Assembly: GCA_902588585.1 (NCBI GenBank)
Contig: CACIPQ010000003.1
Span: 102,507 to 166,506, forward strand
Direction: 5' to 3'
Origin: an uncultured Pelagibacteraceae bacterium
GTDB lineage: Bacteria; Pseudomonadota; Alphaproteobacteria; Pelagibacterales; Pelagibacteraceae
DNA length: 64,000 bases
Part shown: positions 17,373 through 26,713 of the stretch, one piece after another
How the letters are laid out: each line of letters opens with the position of its first letter
Position numbering within the stretch: position 1 is the first letter of the stretch
Notes under the pieces: generated by a model
What the model was told of the DNA's origin: nothing
The model's database searches: none
Seen by the model: only the letters and a program-made list of their open reading frames with translations
Position numbers and translations under genes: made by a program

Positions 17373-18704
17373 TTATTTGCCAATACAAAAGTCCTGAAAT
17401 ATAGATCCTAGTATTTCTTCTACATCAACCTTACCCACTATGCTCCCAAGATGTCTTGTGGCAAGTCTAAGGTCTTCCGCAGCTGTCTCGATTTCTTTTT
17501 TTTGATCTTTCTTTAAAAATTTTTCTATTTCCTTTAATGCTGCATTAAGTTTGGCTCGATGTCTTTCTCTAGTAACCAAAATATTGTTTGATTTCATAAA
17601 TTTTTTACTTAGCTTCTCTTTTATTGTCTTAATAAGGTTGTCAATATTTTTATTATTTTTTACTGATATCAAAATTTGATCATTTTCCTTAAATTCATTT
17701 TTGGGAGGTTTTTTACTTAAATCCGACTTATTAAAAACTAGTATGCAATCTTTATTAATTAATTTTTTTAAATCTTTGTTAATTGTTTTTTTAGATGCGT
17801 CTATCATAATCAAAGTTAGATCAGCATCTTTGGCTTTCTTAATGGCTCTTTTTATTCCCTCTTTTTCGACCTTATTTTTGACTTTTCTTATACCCGCAGT
17901 GTCTGCCATAATGACGGGGTATCCATCAATATTAAGGTAAGTTTCTATAACATCCCGTGTAGTGCCTTCTTGCTCAGATACTATGGCTGCTTCTCTTTTA
18001 GAAAGGAGATTTAATAAAGAAGACTTTCCTGCGTTCACATCTCCGATAATAGATATTCTGAATCCATCTCTAATTTTCTCTCCGATTTTTTGATCCTCTA
18101 ATATTTGTTTAATGTCCTTATGAACCTGCTTTATGGAAACCTGAACCTCTTTTAAGACATTCTCTGGAAGATCATCTTCGGCAAAGTCTATTTTTGCTTC
18201 AATATAAGACAAGGATTTAACTAACTTTTCTCTTAAAGAATTATAGTGATTTGATGCATTCCCTTGAATCAATTTTATGGCTTGCTGTCTTTGAAGCTCC
18301 GTTTCAGCATGTATAAGATCCCCTATGCTTTCGGCTTCTATTAAATCCATTTTATTGTTTTGAAATGCGAGCTTTGTAAATTCTCCGGGTTCTGCCAGTC
18401 TGCAATTTTCTTGGTTTCCAAGTACCCTTAAAAAACAACTAACAACAGCATTACTTCCATGGGTATGAAATTCTGCCAAATCCTCTCCTGTATAACTATT
18501 TGGACCAGGTGACCAAAGCAATAATCCTTCATCGATTATTTTGCCATTTGAAGGATCATAAAATTTACAAAGATTAACTTCCTTCGATTTGATGTCATTT
18601 TTTTTTGTTATTAGTTTTGAAATTTGAAGACTATCTTTCCCAGATAATCTGAGGATAGCTATACCTGAAGGACCTCTTCCTGTTGATAGTGCAAATATAT
18701 TCAT
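17373..18704 (-). CDS. mnmE: tRNA modification GTPase MnmE (TrmE)
   Basis: GTPase of the MnmEG complex for wobble-uridine modification. 443 residues. The N-terminal tetrahydrofolate-binding domain covers about 1-115 (STGRGPSGIAILRLSG; PGEFTKLAF). A helical domain surrounds the G domain, which has the P-loop GDVNAGKSS (221-229), EGTTRD and switch II DTAGI (268-272). NKSD is visible later. The C-terminus is FCIGK with the catalytic C-x-G-K motif (Cys440). It begins the reverse-strand mnmE-mnmG-rsmG-parAB unit and is divergent from ogt with about a 35 bp gap. Confidence 0.98.
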   Translation of the reverse strand: MNIFALSTGRGPSGIAILRLSGKDSLQISKLITKKNDIKSKEVNLCKFYDPSNGKIIDEGLLLWSPGPNSYTGEDLAEFHTHGSNAVVSCFLRVLGNQENCRLAEPGEFTKLAFQNNKMDLIEAESIGDLIHAETELQRQQAIKLIQGNASNHYNSLREKLVKSLSYIEAKIDFAEDDLPENVLKEVQVSIKQVHKDIKQILEDQKIGEKIRDGFRISIIGDVNAGKSSLLNLLSKREAAIVSEQEGTTRDVIETYLNIDGYPVIMADTAGIRKVKNKVEKEGIKRAIKKAKDADLTLIMIDASKKTINKDLKKLINKDCILVFNKSDLSKKPPKNEFKENDQILISVKNNKNIDNLIKTIKEKLSKKFMKSNNILVTRERHRAKLNAALKEIEKFLKKDQKKEIETAAEDLRLATRHLGSIVGKVDVEEILGSIFQDFCIGK

Positions 18705-18739
18705 TTGTTTTTTTTCTAGTTTTTCATAGCATAGAATAT

Positions 18740-19189
18740 ATGGAAAATACCATTTCTTTTAACACTAAGTTTGGTCGAATTTCAGCTACCGAAACAAAGG
18801 GTAAAGTAACCTCTATTCAATTTAAAAAGCTTAAAAAAAAAGGCTTATCATCAATCAATTTAATAAAGCTTAGAAAAAATATTAACGCTTATTTTAAAGG
18901 GGAAATAAATAACATAAAAATTCCAATAAAAATTGTCGGAAACTCTATGCAAAAGAAAATATGGAATGAATTAAAAAAAATAAAAAAAGGCGAAACAATG
19001 AGCTATGCTCAAATCGCCAAAAAACTTAAAATTTCACCCAGATATGTAGGAAAAGTATGTGGTCAAAACAGGCATATATTAGTCATTCCTTGTCACAGAG
19101 TTATAAGGTCTGATGGATCACTTGCTGGATTTTCTGCATACGGAGGTATAAACCTCAAGAAAAGATTGATACAATTTGAAAAAAGATGA
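18740..19189 (+). CDS. ogt: Methylated-DNA-[protein]-cysteine S-methyltransferase
   Basis: Suicide repair protein transferring methyl groups from O6-methylguanine to its own Cys. The reading frame is open back to 18683, but that would overlap mnmE; I prefer the ATG at 18740 (MENTISFNTKFG), giving 149 residues. The active-site motif is IPCHRVIRSDGSLAGF with Cys118, preceded by the helix-turn-helix GETMSYAQIAKKL and RYVGKVCGQNRH. It shares a 4 bp ATGA overlap with the next gene. Confidence 0.93.
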   Translation: MENTISFNTKFGRISATETKGKVTSIQFKKLKKKGLSSINLIKLRKNINAYFKGEINNIKIPIKIVGNSMQKKIWNELKKIKKGETMSYAQIAKKLKISPRYVGKVCGQNRHILVIPCHRVIRSDGSLAGFSAYGGINLKKRLIQFEKR

Positions 19190-19569
19190 CCCTTTTAAAA
19201 AAGAATAAAATTTTAATTTTTTTTTTTATTTTTGGTCTTTTACAGATTTATTATTTATATAACAAAAGAAGTAGTTTTAATTTTGAAGTTTTAAAGAATC
19301 CTTTTAAAAAAGAATCCCATATAAATATATTTTTGGAAAAAACTGTAATTGAAACCAAGCAGATTATTCAATCAAATAATCTAAAAAAATTTAACCTAAG
19401 CCAAAAGCTAGGGGACAAGGATAGCTTTTTGTATCAGAGAATAATTGAATATAATTATCCTGTGAGAATGGACTCAAAAGAAAAATATACTTTTTTCCTA
19501 TTAGGAGAAAAAAATAGTTGTGAAGATGTTTTTATAGGCCAATTTATTGAACTGAAAAAATGTTATTAG
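19186..19569 (+). CDS. Unrecognised membrane-anchored small protein
   Basis: 127 residues; I do not recognise a family. A Lys-rich N-terminus is followed by one hydrophobic segment (about 9-25, ILIFFFIFGLLQIYYLY), then a charged soluble domain of about 100 residues, predicted in the periplasm if the segment is an uncleaved anchor. Two Cys lie near the end (NSCEDV and the final KKCY). It overlaps ogt by 4 bp and the next membrane protein by 10 bp, so the two unknowns are probably co-translated and may act together. Confidence 0.65.
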   Translation: MTLLKKNKILIFFFIFGLLQIYYLYNKRSSFNFEVLKNPFKKESHINIFLEKTVIETKQIIQSNNLKKFNLSQKLGDKDSFLYQRIIEYNYPVRMDSKEKYTFFLLGEKNSCEDVFIGQFIELKKCY

Positions 19570-20750
19570 AGGTAAAAAATTTTAACAACAAAATAGCTCT
19601 AGTATTGTTGATTCTGATACTTAATAGTTACCTATTTTTAAGCATTGGTTTGCCAGTCGAGATGTTAAAAATAAATTTAGTTATTTTTTTTGTAGTTTTT
19701 ATATATTTTTTTATCAAATATTTTAAATATAACTTCCCATTAAAATTATATTTTTTACTCATTCTGCTTATTTGTTTGGGGGAACCGGCAATAAATTGGG
19801 ATCTGAGAAGTATTTATTTATTTCATGCAAAAAGGATATTTTTTGATGATTCTATTTATTCTATTGCTGATAACTATGCTCAGTTTAGTCATAACGACTA
19901 TCCGTTGTTAGTACCTGCTTTCTCTTCGTCTTTTGCATTTTTAGTTGGTTATTGGCATGAAGTATTCCCTAAAAGTGCATTTACATTTATTTATTTACCA
20001 CCCCTAATATTTCTTTCTTCTTACCTGGACAATAAAAAGTATATAATTTTTCTATCTGTATTAATTTTTTTTATAGGACAATACTTATTTAATGGCGGTA
20101 CAGAAGGAATATTGTCTGTATATTTTATAACTTGTGCTTTTTGTTTCTATTATATCTTTTTTGAAAAAAACAATAAAAAAATAGATCTTACTTTCTACAT
20201 ACTTACTGTCCTTTTTTGCACATCTCTTGCTTTAATAAAAAATGAAGGTTTGGCTCTTTTGCTAGTTATTTTCACAACTACTGTTTTGATAAAATTATTT
20301 GAAGAAAAAACAGTACAGTTACAATTTTTAAAAAAAATGCTTATTCTATCAGTATCTTTTTTGCCAATGCTTTTTTGGAAATTTTTTTGTTATAAAAATA
20401 ATATAATTAACCAATTTCTACATGAAGATTCTTTAAATATAATATTAACAAAAATTTATTATTTAGAAAATTACAAATTGTTTTTTTATTATTTTTTCTT
20501 CTCTAACGAAAAATTTATTTTAGCTGTAGTTGCATTTTTAATTTCATTCTATATAAACTTCGATAAAAAATTATTTTACTATTGCTTATTAATATTTTTT
20601 TCTTATCTAATAATTATATTACTTGTACACTTTGCAACAGACCTGGAATTTGTTCACCAATTGCAAACTACTTCCTTTAGGATTGTAAAAACTTTTACTC
20701 TTATTTTGGGGTTTTTTACTATTTATAATTTAAAAATAAAAACTAGTTAG
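19560..20750 (+). CDS. Polytopic membrane protein, glycosyltransferase (GT39/ArnT-like) candidate
   Basis: 396 residues with about ten hydrophobic segments throughout. The first large loop, after two or three membrane segments, reads EPAINWDLRSIYLFHAKRIFFDDSIYS and then SHNDYPLLVPA. That resembles the first periplasmic loop of lipid-linked-sugar glycosyltransferases of the PMT/ArnT superfamily, where acidic residues after TM1 are catalytic and a D-Y-P-P/L motif follows. This is a weak pattern-level call; substrate unknown. A GT2 glycosyltransferase lies convergently just downstream, supporting a role in envelope glycosylation or lipid modification. Confidence 0.55.
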   Translation: MLLEVKNFNNKIALVLLILILNSYLFLSIGLPVEMLKINLVIFFVVFIYFFIKYFKYNFPLKLYFLLILLICLGEPAINWDLRSIYLFHAKRIFFDDSIYSIADNYAQFSHNDYPLLVPAFSSSFAFLVGYWHEVFPKSAFTFIYLPPLIFLSSYLDNKKYIIFLSVLIFFIGQYLFNGGTEGILSVYFITCAFCFYYIFFEKNNKKIDLTFYILTVLFCTSLALIKNEGLALLLVIFTTTVLIKLFEEKTVQLQFLKKMLILSVSFLPMLFWKFFCYKNNIINQFLHEDSLNIILTKIYYLENYKLFFYYFFFSNEKFILAVVAFLISFYINFDKKLFYYCLLIFFSYLIIILLVHFATDLEFVHQLQTTSFRIVKTFTLILGFFTIYNLKIKTS

Positions 20751-20758
20751 AAATATTT

Positions 20759-21451
20759 TTAATCAAAAAAACTATATTTAACTATGCAAAAAACTGCTTT
20801 GAAGCCATCTATGGCTCTTATTTTTTTTCCTTCCTCGTAGGTTCTTCCCTGATAGGTAATTCCAACTTCGAAAAATCTAAATTTTTTTTTTGCCAACTTT
20901 GCAGTAACTTCCGGTTCAAAACCAAAACCATTTTCTTTAAGTTGAATACTTTTAATGGCTGAAGTTTTAAAACATTTAAATCCAGTTTCCATATCTGATA
21001 AATTAATATTAGTACAAATGTTAGAAAAAACTGTTAAAAAATAATTAGCAACTCTGTTCCAGAAGTATAAAACTCTTTTTCCTTCTGACCCTTTAAATCT
21101 CGATCCATAAACAATATCGGCTTTAAACTCATCTATAGGTCTTATCAATTTTGGATAATCGTTTGGATCATATTCTAAGTCTGCATCCTGAATTATAACT
21201 ATTTCACCTTTAACATGCTGAATTCCAGTTCTTATACAGGCTCCTTTTCCTAAATTCGAATCATGATAAAGTATTTTATTAACCAAAGAACTTAATTTAG
21301 ACTTTAGTATTTCTCTTGTTCCATCATTAGAACAATCATCAACAATAATAATTTCTTTATCGGAAATTTGTGATTTAAGTACTTTTGAAACTATTTTTTC
21401 TATAGTTCCAACTTCATTGTAGCATGGTATCAAAATTGTAATCTTTGTCAT
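20759..21451 (-). CDS. Family 2 glycosyltransferase (dolichol-P-mannose synthase-like)
   Basis: 230 residues with the GT-A fold. It starts with TILIPCYNEVGTIEKIV, followed by IIVDDCSNDGTREIL and the metal-binding segment VIIQDADLEYDPNDYPKL, the DPM1/undecaprenyl-phosphate glycosyltransferase pattern. Other marks are LGKGACIRTGIQHVKG and ETGFKCF. No transmembrane segments are evident, so it is a cytoplasmic or peripheral enzyme that probably charges a polyprenyl phosphate with a sugar. The neighbouring polytopic protein could use that lipid-linked sugar (inference). Confidence 0.88.
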   Translation of the reverse strand: MTKITILIPCYNEVGTIEKIVSKVLKSQISDKEIIIVDDCSNDGTREILKSKLSSLVNKILYHDSNLGKGACIRTGIQHVKGEIVIIQDADLEYDPNDYPKLIRPIDEFKADIVYGSRFKGSEGKRVLYFWNRVANYFLTVFSNICTNINLSDMETGFKCFKTSAIKSIQLKENGFGFEPEVTAKLAKKKFRFFEVGITYQGRTYEEGKKIRAIDGFKAVFCIVKYSFFD

Positions 21452-21455
21452 TAAT

Positions 21456-22601
21456 TTATTGAAAAATGCCCTTGTCTGAAATTTTCAAACTCAATTTTTT
21501 TAAAAATTCAAATTTATTTAGATCTTTTAGAATTATTTCTTTAAGTAAAGAAGTAGATTTATTGTGCATAAAAAATTTATTAGTAAAGTTTATACCTAAA
21601 CCAAATAATAAATTCTCTGGTTTTCTTGAATTTACAAATTTTTTAATAAATAAAGAATCTTTTATTTGGAGTCCTAAAGAAAGATGATTGTTCATAAAAT
21701 CAAAAAGTTTTTTTATATCTCTTAAAATTAAATTAAATCCCTGTCCAGCAATTGGATGTACATTATAAGATCCGTCTCCTAAAACTAGTAAGTTTTTTTT
21801 CGAAAGATTTACGTTAAATTTAAATGAAATTGGAAATGACATTGGTTCTTCTAAAATTATTTTTGTCTTCGAATTTAATATATTTTTTAATTTTGAATAA
21901 ACTAAATTTTTAATTTCATCTTTTTTATAACTTCTATAACTCTCATTCATACTCCAGACATAGGAAAATATTTTTTTGTTTAAAGGTAAAATGGCCAAAG
22001 GTCCTTCTTTCAGAAAGTATTGTTTCGGCTCAGCAATTATTGAATCGTGTTTAACTAGAGAAGTAAATGCAATTTCTTTAAGATCATCGTTTATAAATCT
22101 TTTTCCTATTAATTTTTCAACAATTTTAGATTTGCTACCCAAACATAATATAATTAAATCGAAAATGACTTTTTTATTTTTTATCAATACGCTAGAGTCG
22201 TTTATATTTATTTTTTTTATTTCTTCATTAATAATTTTTATGTTTTTTTGTTTTTTTAATTTTTCAAGAAAAATTTTCTTTAATTTTTCATTTTTTATAA
22301 TATGCATTAAATTTTTTTCATTATTTGAAAAATTCATAAAATGGTAGTATTGACTTAATTTTTCATGATATAGGTCAATGTTTTTACAGGACCAAAATGC
22401 TTTGAGATCGGTGTTATTTAGATAACCTAATAAAAAAGAATAATTACTTTCAGAAATAGCTGTCGTTCTATTATCGCCAGATTTTTTGATTATTTTACTT
22501 TTTCTTATTAGATTAATTTCAATATCTAATTTACTTAATATTAAAGCAGTAGCTAATCCAGTTAAACCATCTCCTATTATACAAATTTTTTGTTTTTTCA
22601 T
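21456..22601 (-). CDS. UbiH/UbiF/COQ6-type FAD monooxygenase
   Basis: Flavoprotein hydroxylase probably acting in ubiquinone ring hydroxylation. I use the ATG at 22601 (MKKQKICIIGDG), giving 381 residues; the frame is open further upstream. The dinucleotide-binding loop is GDGLTGLATAL (10-20), and the second FAD motif LGDGSYNVHPIAGQGFNL is at about 274-291, with the HPIAGQG core of UbiH-type enzymes. The canonical GDAAH is altered to GDGSYNVH. Divergent enough that the ring position hydroxylated cannot be told. It is divergent from ftsK with about a 50 bp gap. Confidence 0.85.
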   Translation of the reverse strand: MKKQKICIIGDGLTGLATALILSKLDIEINLIRKSKIIKKSGDNRTTAISESNYSFLLGYLNNTDLKAFWSCKNIDLYHEKLSQYYHFMNFSNNEKNLMHIIKNEKLKKIFLEKLKKQKNIKIINEEIKKININDSSVLIKNKKVIFDLIILCLGSKSKIVEKLIGKRFINDDLKEIAFTSLVKHDSIIAEPKQYFLKEGPLAILPLNKKIFSYVWSMNESYRSYKKDEIKNLVYSKLKNILNSKTKIILEEPMSFPISFKFNVNLSKKNLLVLGDGSYNVHPIAGQGFNLILRDIKKLFDFMNNHLSLGLQIKDSLFIKKFVNSRKPENLLFGLGINFTNKFFMHNKSTSLLKEIILKDLNKFEFLKKLSLKISDKGIFQ

Positions 22602-22650
22602 ATTTTTATAAACTTTATCAATTTTATATAAATGATACAAAGTAAACTAG

Positions 22651-24735
22651 GTGATTCGGGAAATGCAATTGAACAGTAATTTATTTGATAATATCGCTAA
22701 TTTTATCAAAAAACGTCTTATTGAGTTTTTTGGATTGTTTCTAATAAGCCTTTTTTTCTTTTTTACATTTGCACTATTTAATTACTCGGCAGAAAATTCT
22801 ACTTTGATTTATAAAGGAAACAATTTTGATGAACCTGGTATTTTTTATTATTATTCAAACATAATAGCTGATTTTTTTCTTCAAAGTTTTGGTTTAATAT
22901 CCTTCCTGATAGGAGTTAGTATATTTTCTTGGGGAATAAATCTTGTAATAGCTAAAAAAGTAACAAATATATTAAACAGATTTTTATGCACGGTTATATA
23001 CATAACCTTTGGATGTTTGTTTGTTTATACAAGTTATAATAATTCGTTCTGGTTAATTGACAACGGAAATTCAGGTTTTGTAGGAGAAAAAAGTTTTAAT
23101 TTTATTTATAATCTATCACCATTAGTAGAACATGATTTTTTTAGATTTGGTTCTTTATTTTTAACTCTCTTTTTTTTTATTTTTGCATCTTCAATAAATA
23201 TCAAAAAAATATTTAATTTTCTTTTATATAAAGTATCTAAAAAAAGTAATGAGAAAGAAATGGAATTTCAAGATGAAGAGCCAGATTTTAGCCAAACAAA
23301 TGAAGTTTTGAAACCATCGGAACAACAATCTTTTTCCTTTAAAAATTTAGATAGCAATAAATCAAATAAATATAAATTACCTTCTCTTGCTTTATTAGAA
23401 AAAAACAAAAGTATGTCTGTAAATAAATCTACACAAAAAAATATTAGTTCAGATTTTCTTGAAAAAATATTATTAGATTTTGGTGTTAAGGGAAAAATAA
23501 AAAAAATCAGTAATGGACCCGTAGTAAGTTTATATGAGTTTGAGCCAGCTGCTGGAATTAAAGTTTCAAAAATTGTTAGTCTATCAGATGATATAGCAAG
23601 ACATACTAGCTCTGTTTCAACCAGAGTATCGGTTATACCTGGAAAAAACACAGTAGGTATTGAAATACCAAATTCTAAAAGGGATGACGTATTTCTTTCT
23701 GAAATTATTAACTCTGACAATTTTAATAAAAAAGATACAAAACTTTCAATTGCTTTGGGGAAAAGCATATCTGGAATTCCAATAACTGTTGATCTCACAT
23801 CAATGCCACACCTTTTGGTTGCTGGAACAACTGGTTCAGGAAAATCAGTTTGTATAAACACTATAATAATGTCTTTGCTTTATAAACATGGTCCCGATAC
23901 CTGCAAATTTATTTTGATAGATCCAAAAATGTTAGAACTGTCTTCTTATGAAGGAATACCCCATTTGTTAACTTCTGTGATAACAGACTCTAAAAAAGCT
24001 ACCTCTGCTTTAAGTTGGACTGTAAGAGAAATGGAAAGTAGATACAGGTTAATGAGTTCTGAAGGTGTAAAAAATATCGATGGGTACAATGAAAAACATA
24101 AATTAAAAATGCCCTACATAGTAGTAGTAGTTGATGAAATGTCAGATCTTATGTTGGTCTCTGGAAAAGAAATAGAAGGTTATGTTCAAAAATTATCTGC
24201 AATGGCAAGAGCAGCAGGTATACATATAATCATGGCAACTCAAAGACCCAGTGTTGATGTAATAACAGGAACAATTAAAGCAAACTTCCCAACAAGAATA
24301 TCTTTTCATGTTAGTTCTAAAATTGACAGTAAAACTATTTTAGGGGAGCAGGGAGCAGAACAACTTTTAGGTAGGGGAGATATGTTATTTATGTCTTCTG
24401 CAAATAAAATATTTCGAATACATGGGCCTTATGTTTCGGAAAGTGAAATAGAAAAAGTTAATAGTTTTCTAAGATCCCAAGGAAGTCCTAATTATATTGA
24501 CGAAATTACTACAAATAAAAATCTTGATACGAAAGACTCATTGTCAGATGAAGAAAAAGATGAATTATATGAAATGGCTCTCAAAATTGTGAAGACAGAA
24601 AAAAAGGCATCAACCAGCTTTTTACAAAGAAAACTTCAGATTGGTTATAATCGAGCGGCAAGAATAATTGATCAAATGGAAGATAACGGAATAGTAAGTA
24701 AAGCAAATCACGTTGGTAAAAGAGAGGTTTTATAG
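22651..24735 (+). CDS. ftsK: DNA translocase FtsK
   Basis: Septum-anchored DNA pump for chromosome resolution and segregation. 694 residues from a GTG; an ATG at 22663 is an equally possible start. There are four membrane segments within about the first 190 residues, then a short linker. The RecA-like motor carries Walker A GTTGSGKS (392-399) and Walker B VVVVDEMSDLM, then MATQRPSVDVITG. A C-terminal winged-helix gamma domain (SFLQRKLQIGYNRAARIIDQMEDNGIV) recognises KOPS-type sequences. lolA follows within 3 bp. Confidence 0.97.
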   Translation: MIREMQLNSNLFDNIANFIKKRLIEFFGLFLISLFFFFTFALFNYSAENSTLIYKGNNFDEPGIFYYYSNIIADFFLQSFGLISFLIGVSIFSWGINLVIAKKVTNILNRFLCTVIYITFGCLFVYTSYNNSFWLIDNGNSGFVGEKSFNFIYNLSPLVEHDFFRFGSLFLTLFFFIFASSINIKKIFNFLLYKVSKKSNEKEMEFQDEEPDFSQTNEVLKPSEQQSFSFKNLDSNKSNKYKLPSLALLEKNKSMSVNKSTQKNISSDFLEKILLDFGVKGKIKKISNGPVVSLYEFEPAAGIKVSKIVSLSDDIARHTSSVSTRVSVIPGKNTVGIEIPNSKRDDVFLSEIINSDNFNKKDTKLSIALGKSISGIPITVDLTSMPHLLVAGTTGSGKSVCINTIIMSLLYKHGPDTCKFILIDPKMLELSSYEGIPHLLTSVITDSKKATSALSWTVREMESRYRLMSSEGVKNIDGYNEKHKLKMPYIVVVVDEMSDLMLVSGKEIEGYVQKLSAMARAAGIHIIMATQRPSVDVITGTIKANFPTRISFHVSSKIDSKTILGEQGAEQLLGRGDMLFMSSANKIFRIHGPYVSESEIEKVNSFLRSQGSPNYIDEITTNKNLDTKDSLSDEEKDELYEMALKIVKTEKKASTSFLQRKLQIGYNRAARIIDQMEDNGIVSKANHVGKREVL

Positions 24736-24738
24736 TTT

Positions 24739-25308
24739 TTGCCTAAAAAAAAATTTATAGTAATTCTTAATATTTTCATTTTTTTATTTAATTATTCCAG
24801 TTTAGAAGCAAATAATAAAATAGAAATATTAAAAAATCTAAACAATATACAAACATTAAAATTTGATTTTGTTCAAAAATCTTTTGATAAAAAGGAAACA
24901 GGTATTTGTTATTTAAAAAGACCACATTTTTTAAAATGTTCGTATGAAGATAAAAATCAAAAAGAACTTATTATAAACAAAAGAGTTTTAGCTATTTACC
25001 ATAAAAGATATAATAAAATTTACCGTTACCCTCTATCAAAATCTTATTTTCTTGAAATTTTAAATGGAGATAAATTTTCTGAAGTAGTAATGAAAGGGGA
25101 AATGCAAATCAATAATAACTTTTCTGAAATTCAATATTTAGATGAAAATAAGGGTGAAATAATATTTAATTTCAATAACAAAAACTATGACTTAGTTGGA
25201 TGGAGGTTAATCGACATTAATAATAATGTCACAGTTTTGGAAATGAATAACCAGTCAAAAAATATAGAAATTAAAAAAAAAATTTTTTTTATACCTGAAG
25301 GAAATTAA
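24739..25308 (+). CDS. lolA: Outer-membrane lipoprotein carrier LolA
   Basis: Periplasmic chaperone carrying lipoproteins from the LolCDE transporter to the outer membrane. 189 residues from a TTG start 3 bp after ftsK; no ATG is near. A signal peptide of about 24 residues is seen (FIVILNIFIFLFNYSSLEA). The mature part has LNNIQTLKFDFVQKS and GICYLKRPHFLKCSYED, the LolA pattern (f.Q.....G.f.l.rP...rw.Y). The ftsK-lolA order is widely conserved. It ends 13 bp from the convergent HIT gene. Confidence 0.87.
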   Translation: MPKKKFIVILNIFIFLFNYSSLEANNKIEILKNLNNIQTLKFDFVQKSFDKKETGICYLKRPHFLKCSYEDKNQKELIINKRVLAIYHKRYNKIYRYPLSKSYFLEILNGDKFSEVVMKGEMQINNNFSEIQYLDENKGEIIFNFNNKNYDLVGWRLIDINNNVTVLEMNNQSKNIEIKKKIFFIPEGN

Positions 25309-25321
25309 TAAATTTTTTTAC

Positions 25322-25684
25322 TTACGAAACCATTTTACCAATTTTTTCTCCTCCAAAAATATGAAAATGCAAATGTGGTACTTCTTGACCACCATTAGTT
25401 GATATATTGCTTAAAGTTCTGTAACCACCTTCAGCATTTGAGATTTTTAGAACTTTGGCAATATGAGATATGGCTTTAAAAAACTCAGTAATCTCTTTTT
25501 CTTTAGCATTTTGAAGAAAGTCATCCAAATCTACATATTCCCCTTTAGGTATTACCAAAGCATGTATTTTTTTTTGAGGATTAATATCATGAAAAGAAAG
25601 AACAAAGTCATTTTCATAAATTTTCTTACAAGGTATCTCTCCTCTTAGGATTTTTGCAAATATATTATTTTTATCGTAACTCAT
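25322..25684 (-). CDS. HIT-family nucleotide hydrolase (HinT-like)
   Basis: Histidine-triad protein, 120 residues. The triad is HLHFH at 104-108 followed by IFGG. The N-terminal start NIFAKILRGEIPCKKIYE and the middle HALVIPKGEYVDL are typical HinT/PKCI. It likely hydrolyses adenosine phosphoramidates or adenylate-lysine species. It overlaps hisE by 4 bp and is the last gene of the his cluster, as in several alphaproteobacteria. Confidence 0.93.
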   Translation of the reverse strand: MSYDKNNIFAKILRGEIPCKKIYENDFVLSFHDINPQKKIHALVIPKGEYVDLDDFLQNAKEKEITEFFKAISHIAKVLKISNAEGGYRTLSNISTNGGQEVPHLHFHIFGGEKIGKMVS

Positions 25685-25953
25685 TTTTGTCTTTTCTTTA
25701 GTTCACTCATTACATCTTCAATCTTTATATTATTGGCCTCAAGATAAACCATTAAATGATAAATTATATCAGCAGCTTCGTGAATTTTATTCGAATTTTG
25801 TTCAACAGATTTTATCAATTCTCCAATTTCTTCCTTTACTTTGGAAACACATAAGTTTTTATCATTAAGAAGTTTATTCGTATAGGATTTGTCAGGCGAG
25901 GAATTTTTTCTTTCTCTAATAATTTTTATTAACTGTTCTAAGTTTTCAAGCAT
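25681..25953 (-). CDS. hisE: Phosphoribosyl-ATP pyrophosphatase HisE
   Basis: Second step of histidine synthesis, hydrolysing phosphoribosyl-ATP to phosphoribosyl-AMP. 90 residues, a small helical MazG-like fold. Marks are SYTNKLLNDKNLCVSKVKEEIGELI and the later EAADIIYHLMVYLEANNI metal-binding segment. hisI is not next to it, so it must be elsewhere. It lies one base after hisF and overlaps the HIT gene. Confidence 0.94.
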   Translation of the reverse strand: MLENLEQLIKIIRERKNSSPDKSYTNKLLNDKNLCVSKVKEEIGELIKSVEQNSNKIHEAADIIYHLMVYLEANNIKIEDVMSELKKRQK

Positions 25954-25954
25954 T

Positions 25955-26713
25955 TTACAATCTTACCGATACATTCTTAGAATTCAAATATTCTTTAGCA
26001 TCTTTGATTTTATACTCACCGTAGTGAAAAATAGAGGCAGCTAAAACTGCACTTGCTCCACCTTTAACTATACCATCGTATAAGTGATCTAAAGTTCCAA
26101 CGCCGCCAGAAGCTATAACGGGAATATTTGTACTTGCCGTAATTGCTTTTAATAGGTCAACATCATAACCAGACTTAGTTCCGTCTTTATCCATTGAAGT
26201 TAATAGAATTTCTCCAGCTCCATTTGCTTCTACTTGCTTCGCAAATTCTACGGCATCTATACCTGTTTTATTTCTTCCACCGTGTGTAAAGACTTCCCAT
26301 TTCTTTTCTGAAACTTTCTTAGCATCTATTGCTACAACAATGCATTGAGACCCAAATTTTTTAGAAGCATCTTTTACAAAATCAACATTCTTTACAGCTG
26401 CAGTATTAATGGAAACTTTATCTGCTCCAGCTAATAATAAATCGGTTATATTTTGAATTGTTCTAACACCACCGCCAACAGTTAAAGGAACAAAACATTC
26501 TTTTGCGGTTTTTCTAACAATATCAATGATTGTGTCTCTATTTTCATTTGATGCAGTAATATCTAAAAAACAAATTTCATCAGCACCGCCATTACTATAA
26601 ATTTTAGCTTGTTCAACTGGATCCCCAGCATCTTTTAATTCGACAAAGTTAATGCCTTTAACAACTCTTCCGTTTTTAACATCAAGGCAAGGTATAATTC
26701 TATTCTTAAGCAT
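25955..26713 (-). CDS. hisF: Imidazole glycerol phosphate synthase, cyclase subunit HisF
   Basis: Barrel enzyme that, with HisH, converts PRFAR plus ammonia to IGP and AICAR. 252 residues from the ATG at 26713 (a TTG one codon upstream is less likely). [16 protein letters not shown] opens the barrel with the catalytic Asp. [27 protein letters not shown] and [14 protein letters not shown] follow the phosphate-binding pattern. It overlaps hisA by 8 bp. Confidence 0.97.
   Translation of the reverse strand: MLKNRIIPCLDVKNGRVVKGINFVELKDAGDPVEQAKIYSNGGADEICFLDITASNENRDTIIDIVRKTAKECFVPLTVGGGVRTIQNITDLLLAGADKVSINTAAVKNVDFVKDASKKFGSQCIVVAIDAKKVSEKKWEVFTHGGRNKTGIDAVEFAKQVEANGAGEILLTSMDKDGTKSGYDVDLLKAITASTNIPVIASGGVGTLDHLYDGIVKGGASAVLAASIFHYGEYKIKDAKEYLNSKNVSVRL

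Noticed and set aside
18683..18739. Longer ogt start overlapping mnmE
   Set aside because: The 19 extra residues (MIVQIYSFVFF...) do not resemble the family and overlap the divergent mnmE; the ATG at 18740 gives a normal N-terminus.
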